A stretch of DNA of 14,435 nt from JAAZXR01 sp040265175 (GTDB lineage: Bacteria; Myxococcota_A; Polyangia; Nannocystales; Nannocystaceae). Location of the stretch: assembly GCA_040265175.1 (NCBI GenBank), contig JBDQGY010000102.1, positions 1-14,435 on the forward strand, given 5' to 3'. The position numbers were made by a program, and so were the translations under genes. The notes below the pieces were generated by a model that worked only from the letters and a program-made list of their open reading frames with translations, made no database searches and had not been told where the DNA came from. Below are positions 6,755-14,435 of this stretch, piece after piece (position 1 is the stretch's first letter; each line of letters starts with the position of its first letter).

Positions 6755-8031
6755 GTCTTGTCCTGCTTCTTTCCGGGCGTCGTCGTGCGACGCCACATAT
6801 CATCTTCGCGCTCCCACGCTGTCAGGCGCGGGCCCACGTGACAAAGTTGCCGCGCGTTCTGTGAAAACGCGAGGTCTTTCGCTCCAAGTAAATCCAACCC
6901 CTCGGCGGCCAGCCATGATGGTGTGCCGCTGCGACGACTCTGGGCCAAGAGCTCGATGGCCCGCTGCATTCGGCGCTGGTTGGCGACGTCACTCACCGCG
7001 ACGAGGCAACCGCGCGGCGCAGGAGCGTCGCGCCGCTCTCGACCTTGGACGTGCGCACGCTCGAGCGCGTCGAGATCGACCGCAAAGCCGATCGCGGGCA
7101 TGTCACGTCCATAGCGACTCACCATATCGTCGTAGCGCCCTCCCCGAATCAGCGGCGCGAAACTACCCTCAGCCCACGCCCGCAGGCGAAGGCCGGTGTA
7201 GTAATCAAAGCCGCGGGCCTCTCCAAGATCAAGGACAATCCGGTCGCGAAGCGTGGGGCGCAAGAGCTCGACGAGATCGAGCACCTCCTCCAATTCATCG
7301 ATGGCCTTGGAGACGTTCAGCGGGCGCAAGGCTGCGCGAAAATCAGCGAGGTCTGACGCGCCTCCGTAGGCCCGACACAACGCGAACATCGCTGTCCGAT
7401 ACCGAGGCTTCACTCCTGCGACCTTCAAGATCCCCGAGATCGCAACTTCGTCTTTCCTGGCGAAGGGCCCACGGATTCGCGTGGCGTCGTCGTGTGAGAG
7501 ACCTACCGCCTCAAGCGCCGAACGAAACACCCCGGTGTGGGCAAGCTCAATTCGAAAGTTACGCAGCCCCACCCCTTGTAGGGACTCATCGGCGAGCGCC
7601 ACCATCTCCGCGTCCATCCGAGGTCCGCCCTCGCCCAACAACTCCACTCCCACTTGATGCAGCTCCGCGCGATCGCTCCGCTCATCTGGAATCCGCAGCA
7701 CATCAGCCGCGTAGCTCACTCGCACCGCGTGTCCCTCGGGCCGCACCCGCTGCGCCACCATCCTCGCGATTTGTGGTGTCACGTCCGCGCGCAAGCTCAC
7801 CAACTCCCCGGTCCCTGCCTCGATAAAGCGGACCACCCGCTCATCTTGCTCGGTGCTCAACCCCCGACGATGGACGTCGTGATACTCGACGAGCGGAGGC
7901 ACCACCTCTAAACAGCCCCAGCGATCAAAAATCTTGAGCAACTTGGCCTGCGCGCGGCGACGCGCCGCGGCGGCGGTTGGGAGGAGGTCCCGCGAGCCTC
8001 GCGGGAGCCGGTCAAGAGGCTCTAAACCCAT
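6751..8031 (-). CDS. hisZ: ATP phosphoribosyltransferase regulatory subunit
   Basis: A protein of 426 residues. HisZ is a histidyl-tRNA-synthetase-like protein without aminoacylation activity. It forms a complex with the short form of HisG, the first enzyme of histidine synthesis, and makes it sensitive to histidine. Class II synthetase-like motifs appear in order: LPRGSRDLLP at 9-18, LRADVTPQIAR at 80-90 (HisRS has RPEGT here), RAELHQVGVELLG at 121-133, ARGFDYYTG at 272-280 (the histidine-binding segment), GGRYDD at 297-302 and AIGFAVDLD at 313-321. Residues about 345-426 form a C-terminal extension ending in a basic tail. It starts 6 nt after the DUF1015 stop and overlaps the purA start by 4 nt, which suggests translational coupling. 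hisZ next to purA is also known from other proteobacteria. A short HisG is expected elsewhere in the genome. Confidence 0.92.
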   Translation of the reverse strand: MGLEPLDRLPRGSRDLLPTAAAARRRAQAKLLKIFDRWGCLEVVPPLVEYHDVHRRGLSTEQDERVVRFIEAGTGELVSLRADVTPQIARMVAQRVRPEGHAVRVSYAADVLRIPDERSDRAELHQVGVELLGEGGPRMDAEMVALADESLQGVGLRNFRIELAHTGVFRSALEAVGLSHDDATRIRGPFARKDEVAISGILKVAGVKPRYRTAMFALCRAYGGASDLADFRAALRPLNVSKAIDELEEVLDLVELLRPTLRDRIVLDLGEARGFDYYTGLRLRAWAEGSFAPLIRGGRYDDMVSRYGRDMPAIGFAVDLDALERAHVQGRERRDAPAPRGCLVAVSDVANQRRMQRAIELLAQSRRSGTPSWLAAEGLDLLGAKDLAFSQNARQLCHVGPRLTAWEREDDMWRRTTTPGKKQDKT

Positions 8032-8037
8032 CGATTC

Positions 8038-9336
<1,299 letters not shown>

Positions 9337-9388
9337 GGCCCCCTATACCGCGCCCCCCCTCGACGCGCCACACGCGAGGAGCGATCTG

Positions 9389-10657
9389 TCACTTCACGCG
9401 CGCATGTGCGCCGATATCGCGGCGGACCTGCGCACCCTCGAAGGAGAGGCCCTCGATGGTCGCGTAGGCCTTTTCAATGGCAGCCTCGAGGTTGGGGCCG
9501 CGCGCGCACACGCCCAAAACACGACCTCCGGCGGTCTCAAAGCCCCCACGCTCCCCCCGGCGCGTGCCCGCGTGAAACACCTTCACTTCGGGGTCGCGGA
9601 CATGATCGAGCCCCGTAATCGGGCACCCCTTGGTGGAGCGCTCCGGGTAGCCGGCGGACGCCATCACGACGCTGACCGAGGGCGCTACGTCGATCCGCCC
9701 GGGCCTGAGATCTCCAACCGCGGCCGCGTGGAGGTGCTCCATGATCGGCGCCGTGAGGCCGAGCATCAGCGGCTGTGTCTCCGGATCTCCGAAGCGCACA
9801 TTGTATTCAATGACGCGAGGGACGCCCTCCGCCGACACCATCAGTCCGCAAAACAAAACGCCCACAAGCGGCGTGCCTTCCGCGTTCAATCCCGCGAGTG
9901 TCGGCGCGACAATCTCCCGCTCAATCCGCTCGCGCAAGACCTCGTCGCAGAGCGGCGCGGGTGCGTAGGCTCCCATGCCGCCGGTGTTTGGTCCGAGATC
10001 TCCATCGAAGATTCGCTTGTGGTCCTGCGCCGCGCTCAAGGTCAATGCGTTCACGCCGTCGCTGATCGCGAAGAAAGAGAGTTCCTCGCCGTGCATGCGC
10101 TCTTCGAGCACTACGGTCTGACCGGCCTCGCCGAACTTCTCTCCCTCGATGCACGCGCGCAGCGCCGTCCTCGCCTCGTCGAATGACTCGGGGACTGTCA
10201 CCCCTTTCCCCGCAGCGAGTCCGCTCGCCTTGACCACCGGCGCCACCTCAAACGAGTCGAGCGCAGCGACCCCCTCGTCCAGCGTGGTCACAGTGACATA
10301 CCGCGCCGTCGGGATATTGTGTCGCTCCATGAACGCTTTCGCGACGGCCTTGCTCCCCTCGAGGACGGCGCTCGCTCCGGAGGCACCGAGGGTTGCGATG
10401 CCCGCCTGCCGCAAGGTGTCCGCGAGCCCTTCTACCAGCGGCTGCTCCGGTCCCACCAGCACAAAGTCTACGGCCTCATCTCGTGCGAGCGCCAAAATGC
10501 CTGCGGCGTCTGAGACCCCCACTCCACCAAAGCAGCAGACACCGTCTGACTCCATCCCCGCGCTCCCTGGCGCGCACAGCACCTGATGCCCCTCGTGAAC
10601 GCCACGCCAAGCGAGCGCGTGCTCGCGACCTCCAGAACCGATGATGAGTATCTTCAT
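9389..10657 (-). CDS. purD: Phosphoribosylamine-glycine ligase (GAR synthetase)
   Basis: A protein of 422 residues, typical for bacterial PurD. It is the second enzyme of purine synthesis and joins 5-phosphoribosylamine and glycine with ATP to form GAR. Domains in order: an N-terminal fold with GSGGREHAL at 7-15 and VGPEQPLVEGLAD at 68-80; an ATP-grasp core from about 100 to 325 with KASGLAAGKGV at 143-153, VVLEERMHGEELS at 182-194, QDHKRIFDGDLGPNTGGMGAY at 211-231 and the metal-binding NVRFGDPETQ near 281-290; and a C-terminal domain. All expected motifs are intact. GAGG stands 4 nt before the ATG, a slightly short spacing. It follows purH by 60 nt, the common purH-purD order. Confidence 0.97.
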   Translation of the reverse strand: MKILIIGSGGREHALAWRGVHEGHQVLCAPGSAGMESDGVCCFGGVGVSDAAGILALARDEAVDFVLVGPEQPLVEGLADTLRQAGIATLGASGASAVLEGSKAVAKAFMERHNIPTARYVTVTTLDEGVAALDSFEVAPVVKASGLAAGKGVTVPESFDEARTALRACIEGEKFGEAGQTVVLEERMHGEELSFFAISDGVNALTLSAAQDHKRIFDGDLGPNTGGMGAYAPAPLCDEVLRERIEREIVAPTLAGLNAEGTPLVGVLFCGLMVSAEGVPRVIEYNVRFGDPETQPLMLGLTAPIMEHLHAAAVGDLRPGRIDVAPSVSVVMASAGYPERSTKGCPITGLDHVRDPEVKVFHAGTRRGERGGFETAGGRVLGVCARGPNLEAAIEKAYATIEGLSFEGAQVRRDIGAHARVK

Positions 10658-10717
10658 TGAACCTCAGATTGCCCGTCAAGCTCACCGTCCACGGTACACC
10701 AACTCTCGAACGCCTAT

Positions 10718-12322
10718 CTAGTGGCGAAAGTGTCGCTGCCCCGTAAAGACCATGGCCATCGAGTGCTCATTGGCCGCCTCGATCACCTCCGGGTCTCGCT
10801 TGGACCCACCCGGCTGAATGACGCCACGGACGCCCGCGCTCGCGAGATGATCGATGCTGTCACGGAACGGGAAGAAGGCGTCGGAAGCCAGCATCGCCCC
10901 GCTCGCGAGCTCTCCCGCACGCGCGATCGCCTGTCGGACCGCCTCCACTCGCGAGGTCTGTCCCCCCCCGACGCCAACCGTCACGCCGTCGCGAACGAGC
11001 ACCACCGCGTTGGACTTCACATGTTTGCAGACCCGCTGCGCGAGTTCGAGGCTCTCAAGCTCCGCCGCCGTGGGCGCCCTCTCGCTCGCGACCTGTCCTT
11101 GCTGCGCGCTCACAGTGATCAAATCCTCCCGCTGCACGAGCACGCCGCCGGCCACCGACCGGACGCGCATGGGCGCGACCTTGTCGAGGCCTGTGAACAT
11201 CTCGGGAATCTCGAGCAGTCGAAGGTTCTTTTTCTTCGCGAGCATCACCAGCGCGGCGGGCGTGTACCCCGGGGCGACCACGACCTCGAGGAACGTCTCA
11301 AGCAGGCGCTCTGCCACCGCCTCATCCACCTCGTCGGTCAACGAGACGATGCCACCGAACGCGCTCTCAGCGTCCGCCTGCCTCGCCGCCACGTAGATGT
11401 CGGCCATGCTGCGATCGGCGCTCGTCACGGCGGCGCCACACGGAGACAGGTGCTTGAACACCGCGGCCGCCCGGCCCACAGGGGCGAGGTCGCGGATCAG
11501 GCCCAGGGCCGCGTCCGCGTCGAGCAGGTTGTTGTAGCTGAGGGCCTTCCCCTGATGCACGATGGCGCGGTCGAGCCCCACCGGCTCGTTGCGCGCGTAG
11601 TCGGTGGCCACAAAGGTCGCCGGCTGATGAGGGTTCTCCCCGTACCGGAGCACCGACACGGCCTCACCGGTGACAGCGAGCCACGGACTGACCGCATCTT
11701 CCTCCATGGCCGCCCCGTCCTCGTCGTGACGGGCGAGCCAGGTGGAGATGGCGGCGTCATAGGCGGCCGTGTGGGCAAACGCCTCCCGCGACAACCGGCG
11801 ACGCATCCGTGCGTCGAGGGCGCCCTCGTTCGCATCGAGGGCAGCGCGCACGTCCCCGTAGTCGGCTGGGTTCACCACCACGCCCACGCGAGTCCAGTTT
11901 TTCGCCGCGGATCGCACCATGGTGGGACCGCCAATGTCGATCTGCTCCACAGCTTCGGCGAACGTGCACTCCGGATTCGCGACTGTCTCTCGGAAGGGGT
12001 AGAGATTGACCACGACCAGGTCGATGGGAGGAATGTCGTGGGCGGCCGCCTCCTCTTCGTGGGCGGCGGTGGGCAGGGCGAGGATGCCCCCATGGATTTT
12101 GGGGTGGAGTGTCTTCACTCGACCCCCGAGGATCTCGGGCGCGCCAGTGTAGTCACTCACCTTCACGACGTCCACGCCCAGCTCCATCAAGGCCCGCGCC
12201 GTCCCTCCCGTGGAGAGGACCTCCACCCCGTGGGCTTTGAAGGCGCCCGCGAGTTCCTCGAGGTTCGACTTGTCACTCACGCTCACGAGGGCGCGCCGGA
12301 TGGGTCGCATCTGCTGTTGCAC
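10718..12322 (-). CDS. purH: Bifunctional AICAR transformylase / IMP cyclohydrolase
   Basis: A protein of 534 residues that carries out the last two steps to IMP: formylation of AICAR with 10-formyl-THF, then ring closure. The N-terminal MGS-like cyclohydrolase domain (about 8-150) has STGGTA at 37-42, GGRVKTLHPKIHGG at 66-79, VNLYPF at 105-110 and IDIGGPTMVRSAAKN at 128-142. The transformylase part has RYGENPHQ at 226-233, LSYNN at 261-265, the catalytic Lys290-His291 in KHLSPCG, GGGQTSRV, GVIQPGGS, and ends in RHFRH. Most bacterial enzymes read KHANPCG at the catalytic pair; the Ser here is closer to the animal form (KHVSPAG) and should be tolerated. The start is GTG at 12322 with GCAGG 5 nt upstream; an ATG four codons in (12310) is an alternative without a clear Shine-Dalgarno. 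It is the first gene of the operon. Confidence 0.97.
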   Translation of the reverse strand: MQQQMRPIRRALVSVSDKSNLEELAGAFKAHGVEVLSTGGTARALMELGVDVVKVSDYTGAPEILGGRVKTLHPKIHGGILALPTAAHEEEAAAHDIPPIDLVVVNLYPFRETVANPECTFAEAVEQIDIGGPTMVRSAAKNWTRVGVVVNPADYGDVRAALDANEGALDARMRRRLSREAFAHTAAYDAAISTWLARHDEDGAAMEEDAVSPWLAVTGEAVSVLRYGENPHQPATFVATDYARNEPVGLDRAIVHQGKALSYNNLLDADAALGLIRDLAPVGRAAAVFKHLSPCGAAVTSADRSMADIYVAARQADAESAFGGIVSLTDEVDEAVAERLLETFLEVVVAPGYTPAALVMLAKKKNLRLLEIPEMFTGLDKVAPMRVRSVAGGVLVQREDLITVSAQQGQVASERAPTAAELESLELAQRVCKHVKSNAVVLVRDGVTVGVGGGQTSRVEAVRQAIARAGELASGAMLASDAFFPFRDSIDHLASAGVRGVIQPGGSKRDPEVIEAANEHSMAMVFTGQRHFRH

Positions 12323-12365
12323 GCCAGCCTGCTAGCACAGCCCCCCTCCGTCGACCAGCAGGCAC

Positions 12366-12411
12366 AAAAAAACCGCAGCGTGCACCCCCCGAGGGCACTT
12401 AGCTGCGGTTT
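12366..12411 (-). terminator. Strong intrinsic terminator 43 nt upstream of purH (possible attenuator)
   Basis: On the minus strand AAACCGCAGC (12402-12411) pairs perfectly with GCTGCGGTTT (12370-12379), and an inner GTGC/GCAC pair can form within the loop. Seven T residues (12366-12372 on the template side) complete the terminator. It follows the 12472 gene by about 60 nt and precedes the purH start by only 43 nt. It either ends the regulator transcript or acts as a leader terminator of the purine operon. Confidence 0.85.
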
Positions 12412-12471
12412 CGCGTAACGGCAGACGCGGACGCCACGCGACATCCGCGAGTCCCGTCTCGTGGATCTTCC

Positions 12472-12924
12472 CTACGCGTCGCGAGACAGGTAGGAGTTCA
12501 ATACGGCGGAGTCCTGCTCCTTGAGTTGGAACAGACCTCGCACCTCCACCTGACGAATTCGCTCGCGCGTGAGGTTGAGGATCTCTCCCACCTCTTCCAG
12601 GGTGGCGCCTCCTTGCATGGCCACGTCGAGGGCGCAGCTTTGCTTGAGATCCCACACCTCAAGGTCTGGAAAGTTGAGCTTGATGCTCCCGGTCTGCTGG
12701 TTCACGTCGATGAACAGGTGATATTTGCAGCTCACGTACGGGCACGGTCGAGCGACATTTGCACAGTCGCCTCGGGTCTTCGGGCGCCAGTAGCCGCGCT
12801 CGGGAAAGAGCAGCTTGCCGATGCGAATCTCCTCTTTGGTGAGCCGCTTCATGGCGATGGTTTTGGCGCGGACACGAACGAGGGGTTTTGGATTGGAGGA
12901 GTTGGTGGAGCGTTTGTTTGTCAT
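12472..12924 (-). CDS. Sigma-70 region 4-like HTH protein with a cysteine cluster
   Basis: A protein of 150 residues. The C-terminal part (about 98-136) reads ATLEEVGEILNLTRERIRQVEVRGLFQLK, nearly the region 4.2 signature of primary sigma factors, which binds the -35 element. Regions 1 to 3 are absent, so it cannot act as a complete sigma factor by known rules. The central part has Cys54, Cys61 and Cys66 (GDCANVARPCPYVSCKYHL) with His69 close by, and Cys97 just before the helix-turn-helix: possible ligands for zinc or an iron-sulfur cluster. The N-terminal 24 residues are basic and look flexible. I believe similar proteins exist in deltaproteobacteria with no settled role; this is from memory. 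The ATG has no Shine-Dalgarno and the leader is pyrimidine-rich; an in-frame ATG at 12852 is an alternative, also without one. It lies 120 nt downstream of the MerR-like gene in the same orientation. Confidence 0.85.
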   Translation of the reverse strand: MTNKRSTNSSNPKPLVRVRAKTIAMKRLTKEEIRIGKLLFPERGYWRPKTRGDCANVARPCPYVSCKYHLFIDVNQQTGSIKLNFPDLEVWDLKQSCALDVAMQGGATLEEVGEILNLTRERIRQVEVRGLFQLKEQDSAVLNSYLSRDA

Positions 12925-13044
12925 AGGTCGGGGGGTGGGGAGAACCAGGGAGTCCTGGTGTGAGAGGTTCGAGAGCAGTGGTGAAGCGAGGAGTGAAGAG
13001 ATGAAGGAGGGAATGGGTCGCGGGGAGTCGAGGTGGAGGGGGTG
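12925..13044 (-). promoter_or_regulatory. Pyrimidine-rich leader of the sigma-4-like gene with a 6-bp hairpin
   Basis: On the minus strand this 120-nt gap is mostly C and T; only 3 of the last 19 bases before the ATG are purines. No Shine-Dalgarno is present. ACCAGG (12944-12949) and CCTGGT (12954-12959) form a 6-bp inverted repeat with a 4-nt loop, 20 nt before the start, which could be an operator or an RNA hairpin. No T tract follows it and no terminator for the upstream MerR-like gene was found. Confidence 0.45.
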
Positions 13045-13587
13045 CTAGAGGAGTTCGGTGGGGTTGGCCGCCCCACCCCCACGCGGGCGTCGAATGCCCG
13101 CCGTCGAAGTAAAAATCTTTTCAAAGCGCTGCACCCCGTTCATGAGCGCGTCTGCACGATCACGCACGGAGTGAAGCTCCCGAACGAGGCGTTCTCGGCG
13201 CTCTTCGTCGAGGCCTTCAAGACGGGTCTCGAACAGCCCGACGACCTCGTCGACCGAGTCTTCAAGGGTGTCGATGGCGCTCTTGAATGCGAGGAACTGA
13301 TGCTGGATCTCCTCGAGCGTGAATCGCTGCTCCATCAGTCGTTTGATGGCGTTGATCCGGCGCAGCGCCTTGACTGGATAAAGGCCGCGCGAGCCGAGGT
13401 GCTTCCCTTTTTGCCCAACCCGGCGTGAGCGCGGCACCAGCCCCAGCTGTACGTAGCGGCGCAGGTTTGCCTCACTAAAGCGCACCCCTCTCGAATGAAA
13501 GGCAGACACCAACTCCTGTGATGAGATCCCATCCACATGCTCGGCTTCGAGTGCGGTGAGTTCATGTTCGGTGAGCGTGTTGGCCAT
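13045..13587 (-). CDS. MerR-family-like transcriptional regulator
   Basis: A protein of 180 residues. Residues about 20-90 form a MerR-type winged helix-turn-helix: ISSQELVSAF, then FSEANLRRYVQLGLVPRSRR (recognition helix and the Arg-Tyr typical of MerR), a wing with GKHLGSRGLYP, then a helix ending in RFTLEEIQ. Residues about 95-158 are a charged amphipathic helix suited to an antiparallel dimer coiled coil. The tail is Gly/Pro-rich. No effector-binding domain follows and the protein has no cysteine, so it is not a thiol metal sensor of the MerR/CueR kind. MerR proteins usually bind palindromes between the -35 and -10 boxes. No Shine-Dalgarno precedes the ATG. It probably forms a transcription unit with the sigma-4-like gene 120 nt downstream. 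Confidence 0.85.
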   Translation of the reverse strand: MANTLTEHELTALEAEHVDGISSQELVSAFHSRGVRFSEANLRRYVQLGLVPRSRRVGQKGKHLGSRGLYPVKALRRINAIKRLMEQRFTLEEIQHQFLAFKSAIDTLEDSVDEVVGLFETRLEGLDEERRERLVRELHSVRDRADALMNGVQRFEKIFTSTAGIRRPRGGGAANPTELL

Positions 13588-13710
13588 TGGGGAGGGTGGA
13601 GGCGCGGGAGAGGAGAGAGAACGCAGGGAGTTGAGGGGCCGAGGGCGATGACGGGCGTCGAAATATCTAGTGTTTGATCGATCTCGCTATCAGTACGATG
13701 TCGAATGTAA

Positions 13711-13723
13711 TCTATTGAATAGA
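13711..13723. promoter_or_regulatory. Perfect 13-bp palindrome, candidate regulator operator
   Basis: TCTATT-G-AATAGA is a 6-1-6 inverted repeat within the AT-rich core, 124 bp upstream of the MerR-like start. Its symmetry suits a dimeric HTH regulator, and autoregulation by the neighbouring MerR-like protein is a reasonable guess. No second copy was noticed in the window. Confidence 0.35.
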
Positions 13724-13776
13724 ATTGTTGAAGACCTTTTTTACAAAAATAAGCCTTTTTTTTGACTCCATCACAC

Positions 13777-13917
13777 TTGTTCAGTTCGAAAGCGAGACCG
13801 TAGTGGCTCTCAATGAAACAGCCCCACTGAACCCGGCGCAGACGAGATTTCGCGAAACACCACGACATGCGCTGCCACGTGCCGACTCGCAGCGCGCACG
13901 CAAACTGAACTGAACAA
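13777..13917. repeat. 11-bp inverted-repeat pair bounding 141 bp
   Basis: TTGTTCAGTTC (13777-13787) recurs inverted as GAACTGAACAA (13907-13917). The right arm overlaps a second copy of the core (AACTGAACTGAAC). The enclosed sequence has no gene. No target-site duplication is visible outside the arms, so a miniature transposable element is possible but unsupported; a pair of operator sites is the alternative. Confidence 0.5.
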
Positions 13918-13928
13918 ATTAGCGGTGT

Positions 13929-14435
13929 CTACTCGTGCCCGGCCAGCTGAAGGTCCAACCGACCTGGCGCCCGAAGCCGCACGTTGTAGTTGCGATCACG
14001 CGAGAGCCGAACGACACCGATTCGGCGCCAATCTTCACTCGGTCGCTCCCGCATGAAGACCGTGTGCCGGCCCGCCGGGAGCACGATGGTCGCCCGAGGC
14101 TCGAGCGAGACCACTCGATTGTTGACCCGCACGTAGGCAAAGTCGTACTCGCTCGCGCGAAATGTCACCCGGGCGGTGCCCACGACGGCAGGGGATGGTT
14201 GAGACTTCGCGCGGTGCTCCGCGCGTGCACGGCTCGCGGCCTGATCGGTGACTTCGCGCGACGCCGGGCCCGGCGATGTGACCGTGGACGAGCCCGAGAG
14301 GGCCGGCGCCGTGAACGATGCGACGGGCAACAACTCCTCCTTGGTCCCGCGCGGGTCGACGGCAGCGGGCGACGCCGGAGGCAAATCTACCTTCAACGCG
14401 GCCCTCCCCTCGTCCGAGGCGGTGACGTCCAACCC
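13929..14435 (-). CDS. C-terminal part of a protein with a PEGA-like domain (partial)
   Basis: The minus-strand frame ends at TAG 13929-13931 and stays open to the right edge, so the N-terminal part is outside the window; the TTG at 14432 is not a credible start. The visible 168 or so residues begin with a Pro/Ala/Ser-rich linker (about 90 residues). A small beta-rich domain follows: ARVTFRASEYDFAYVRVNNR, then VLPAGRHTVFMRERPSEDWRRIGVVRLSRDRNYNVRL. The pattern (short strands, PAGRHTV near the middle, closing aromatic strand) is that of PEGA-like domains. In myxobacterial genomes such domains after a disordered linker are common at the C-terminus of Ser/Thr protein kinases. The kinase identity is inference from that pattern alone. 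Confidence 0.72.
   Translation of the reverse strand, partial: GLDVTASDEGRAALKVDLPPASPAAVDPRGTKEELLPVASFTAPALSGSSTVTSPGPASREVTDQAASRARAEHRAKSQPSPAVVGTARVTFRASEYDFAYVRVNNRVVSLEPRATIVLPAGRHTVFMRERPSEDWRRIGVVRLSRDRNYNVRLRAPGRLDLQLAGHE

Larger units (their letters stand above)
13588..13928. promoter_or_regulatory. 341-nt non-coding region upstream of the MerR-like gene
   Basis: The part next to the MerR-like ATG is pyrimidine-rich on the minus strand, with 4 purines in the last 21 bases. An AT-rich core (about 13660-13780) stands out from the GC-rich surroundings and probably holds promoters; a weak minus-strand TTGTAA/TATTCA pair is the best I see. The perfect 13-bp palindrome TCTATTGAATAGA is at 13711-13723. 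An 11-bp inverted-repeat pair lies at 13777-13787 and 13907-13917, and the palindrome TTTCGCGAAA lies between its arms. Short frames here have no coding character. Confidence 0.5.

Noticed and set aside
10721..12418. A 565-residue open frame on the plus strand opposite purH
   Set aside because: purH has all motifs of its family in the other strand; the antisense frame is His/Arg/Gly-rich without any domain and results from high GC codon bias.
13335..13868. A 177-residue minus-strand frame overlapping the MerR-like gene and its upstream region
   Set aside because: The part outside the MerR-like gene is low-GC with no motif, and the inner part is an out-of-frame Pro/Arg-rich shadow.
13725..13913. 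A 62-residue plus-strand frame in the AT-rich intergenic region
   Set aside because: No ribosome binding site, no recognisable features and composition unlike the real genes nearby.

Overview
The window is GC-rich bacterial chromosome with dense coding and long clean terminators. It most resembles a deltaproteobacterial-type genome (Myxococcota, or a relative such as Bradymonadia). Three things suggest this: a zinc-ribbon + GYF + single-membrane-span + TonB-like-domain protein of the myxobacterial GltJ/AgmX type, a sigma-region-4-only DNA-binding protein with a cysteine cluster, and a probable PEGA-like C-terminus of the sort found on myxobacterial protein kinases. The taxonomic placement is inference from gene types, not from a search.

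Left part (1-3205). The window opens inside the 3' end of a TPR-like protein gene. A tRNA-Cys(GCA) follows with its own terminator, then a second, bidirectional terminator. On the minus strand lies a TolA-like coiled-coil membrane protein. Divergent from it, on the plus strand, are a secreted protein with a possible BamC-like domain and a PLP-dependent threonine aldolase.

Middle (3224-5300). A bidirectional terminator separates the aldolase from a convergent minus-strand gene for a 640-residue GltJ-like protein. That gene has a well-formed sigma-70-type promoter (TTGTAG, 17 bp, TATACT) and a good ribosome binding site.

Purine/histidine cluster (5468-12322, minus strand). Five genes run purH - purD - DUF1015 gene - hisZ - purA. 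The gaps are 60, 52 and 6 nt, and the last junction is a 4-nt GTGA stop/start overlap. PurD acts early and PurH at the end of IMP synthesis, and PurA starts the AMP branch. HisZ is the regulatory subunit for the first histidine enzyme, which consumes ATP. PurH takes up AICAR released by histidine synthesis. The operon therefore sits where the two pathways meet. A strong terminator-type hairpin lies only 43 nt upstream of purH and could be the end of the gene before it, or an attenuator.

Right part (12472-14435). Two small minus-strand regulator genes, a MerR-like HTH protein and the sigma-region-4-like Cys protein, lie head to tail. Both have pyrimidine-rich leaders without a Shine-Dalgarno sequence. 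A 341-nt non-coding stretch with an AT-rich core, a 13-bp palindrome and an 11-bp inverted-repeat pair separates them from the C-terminal part of a gene that runs off the right edge. No CRISPR array, IS element, rRNA or prophage gene is visible. Most of the window is ordinary core chromosome; the least understood parts are the regulator pair with its leaders, the GltJ-like protein with its linker motifs, and the DUF1015 gene inside the purine operon.
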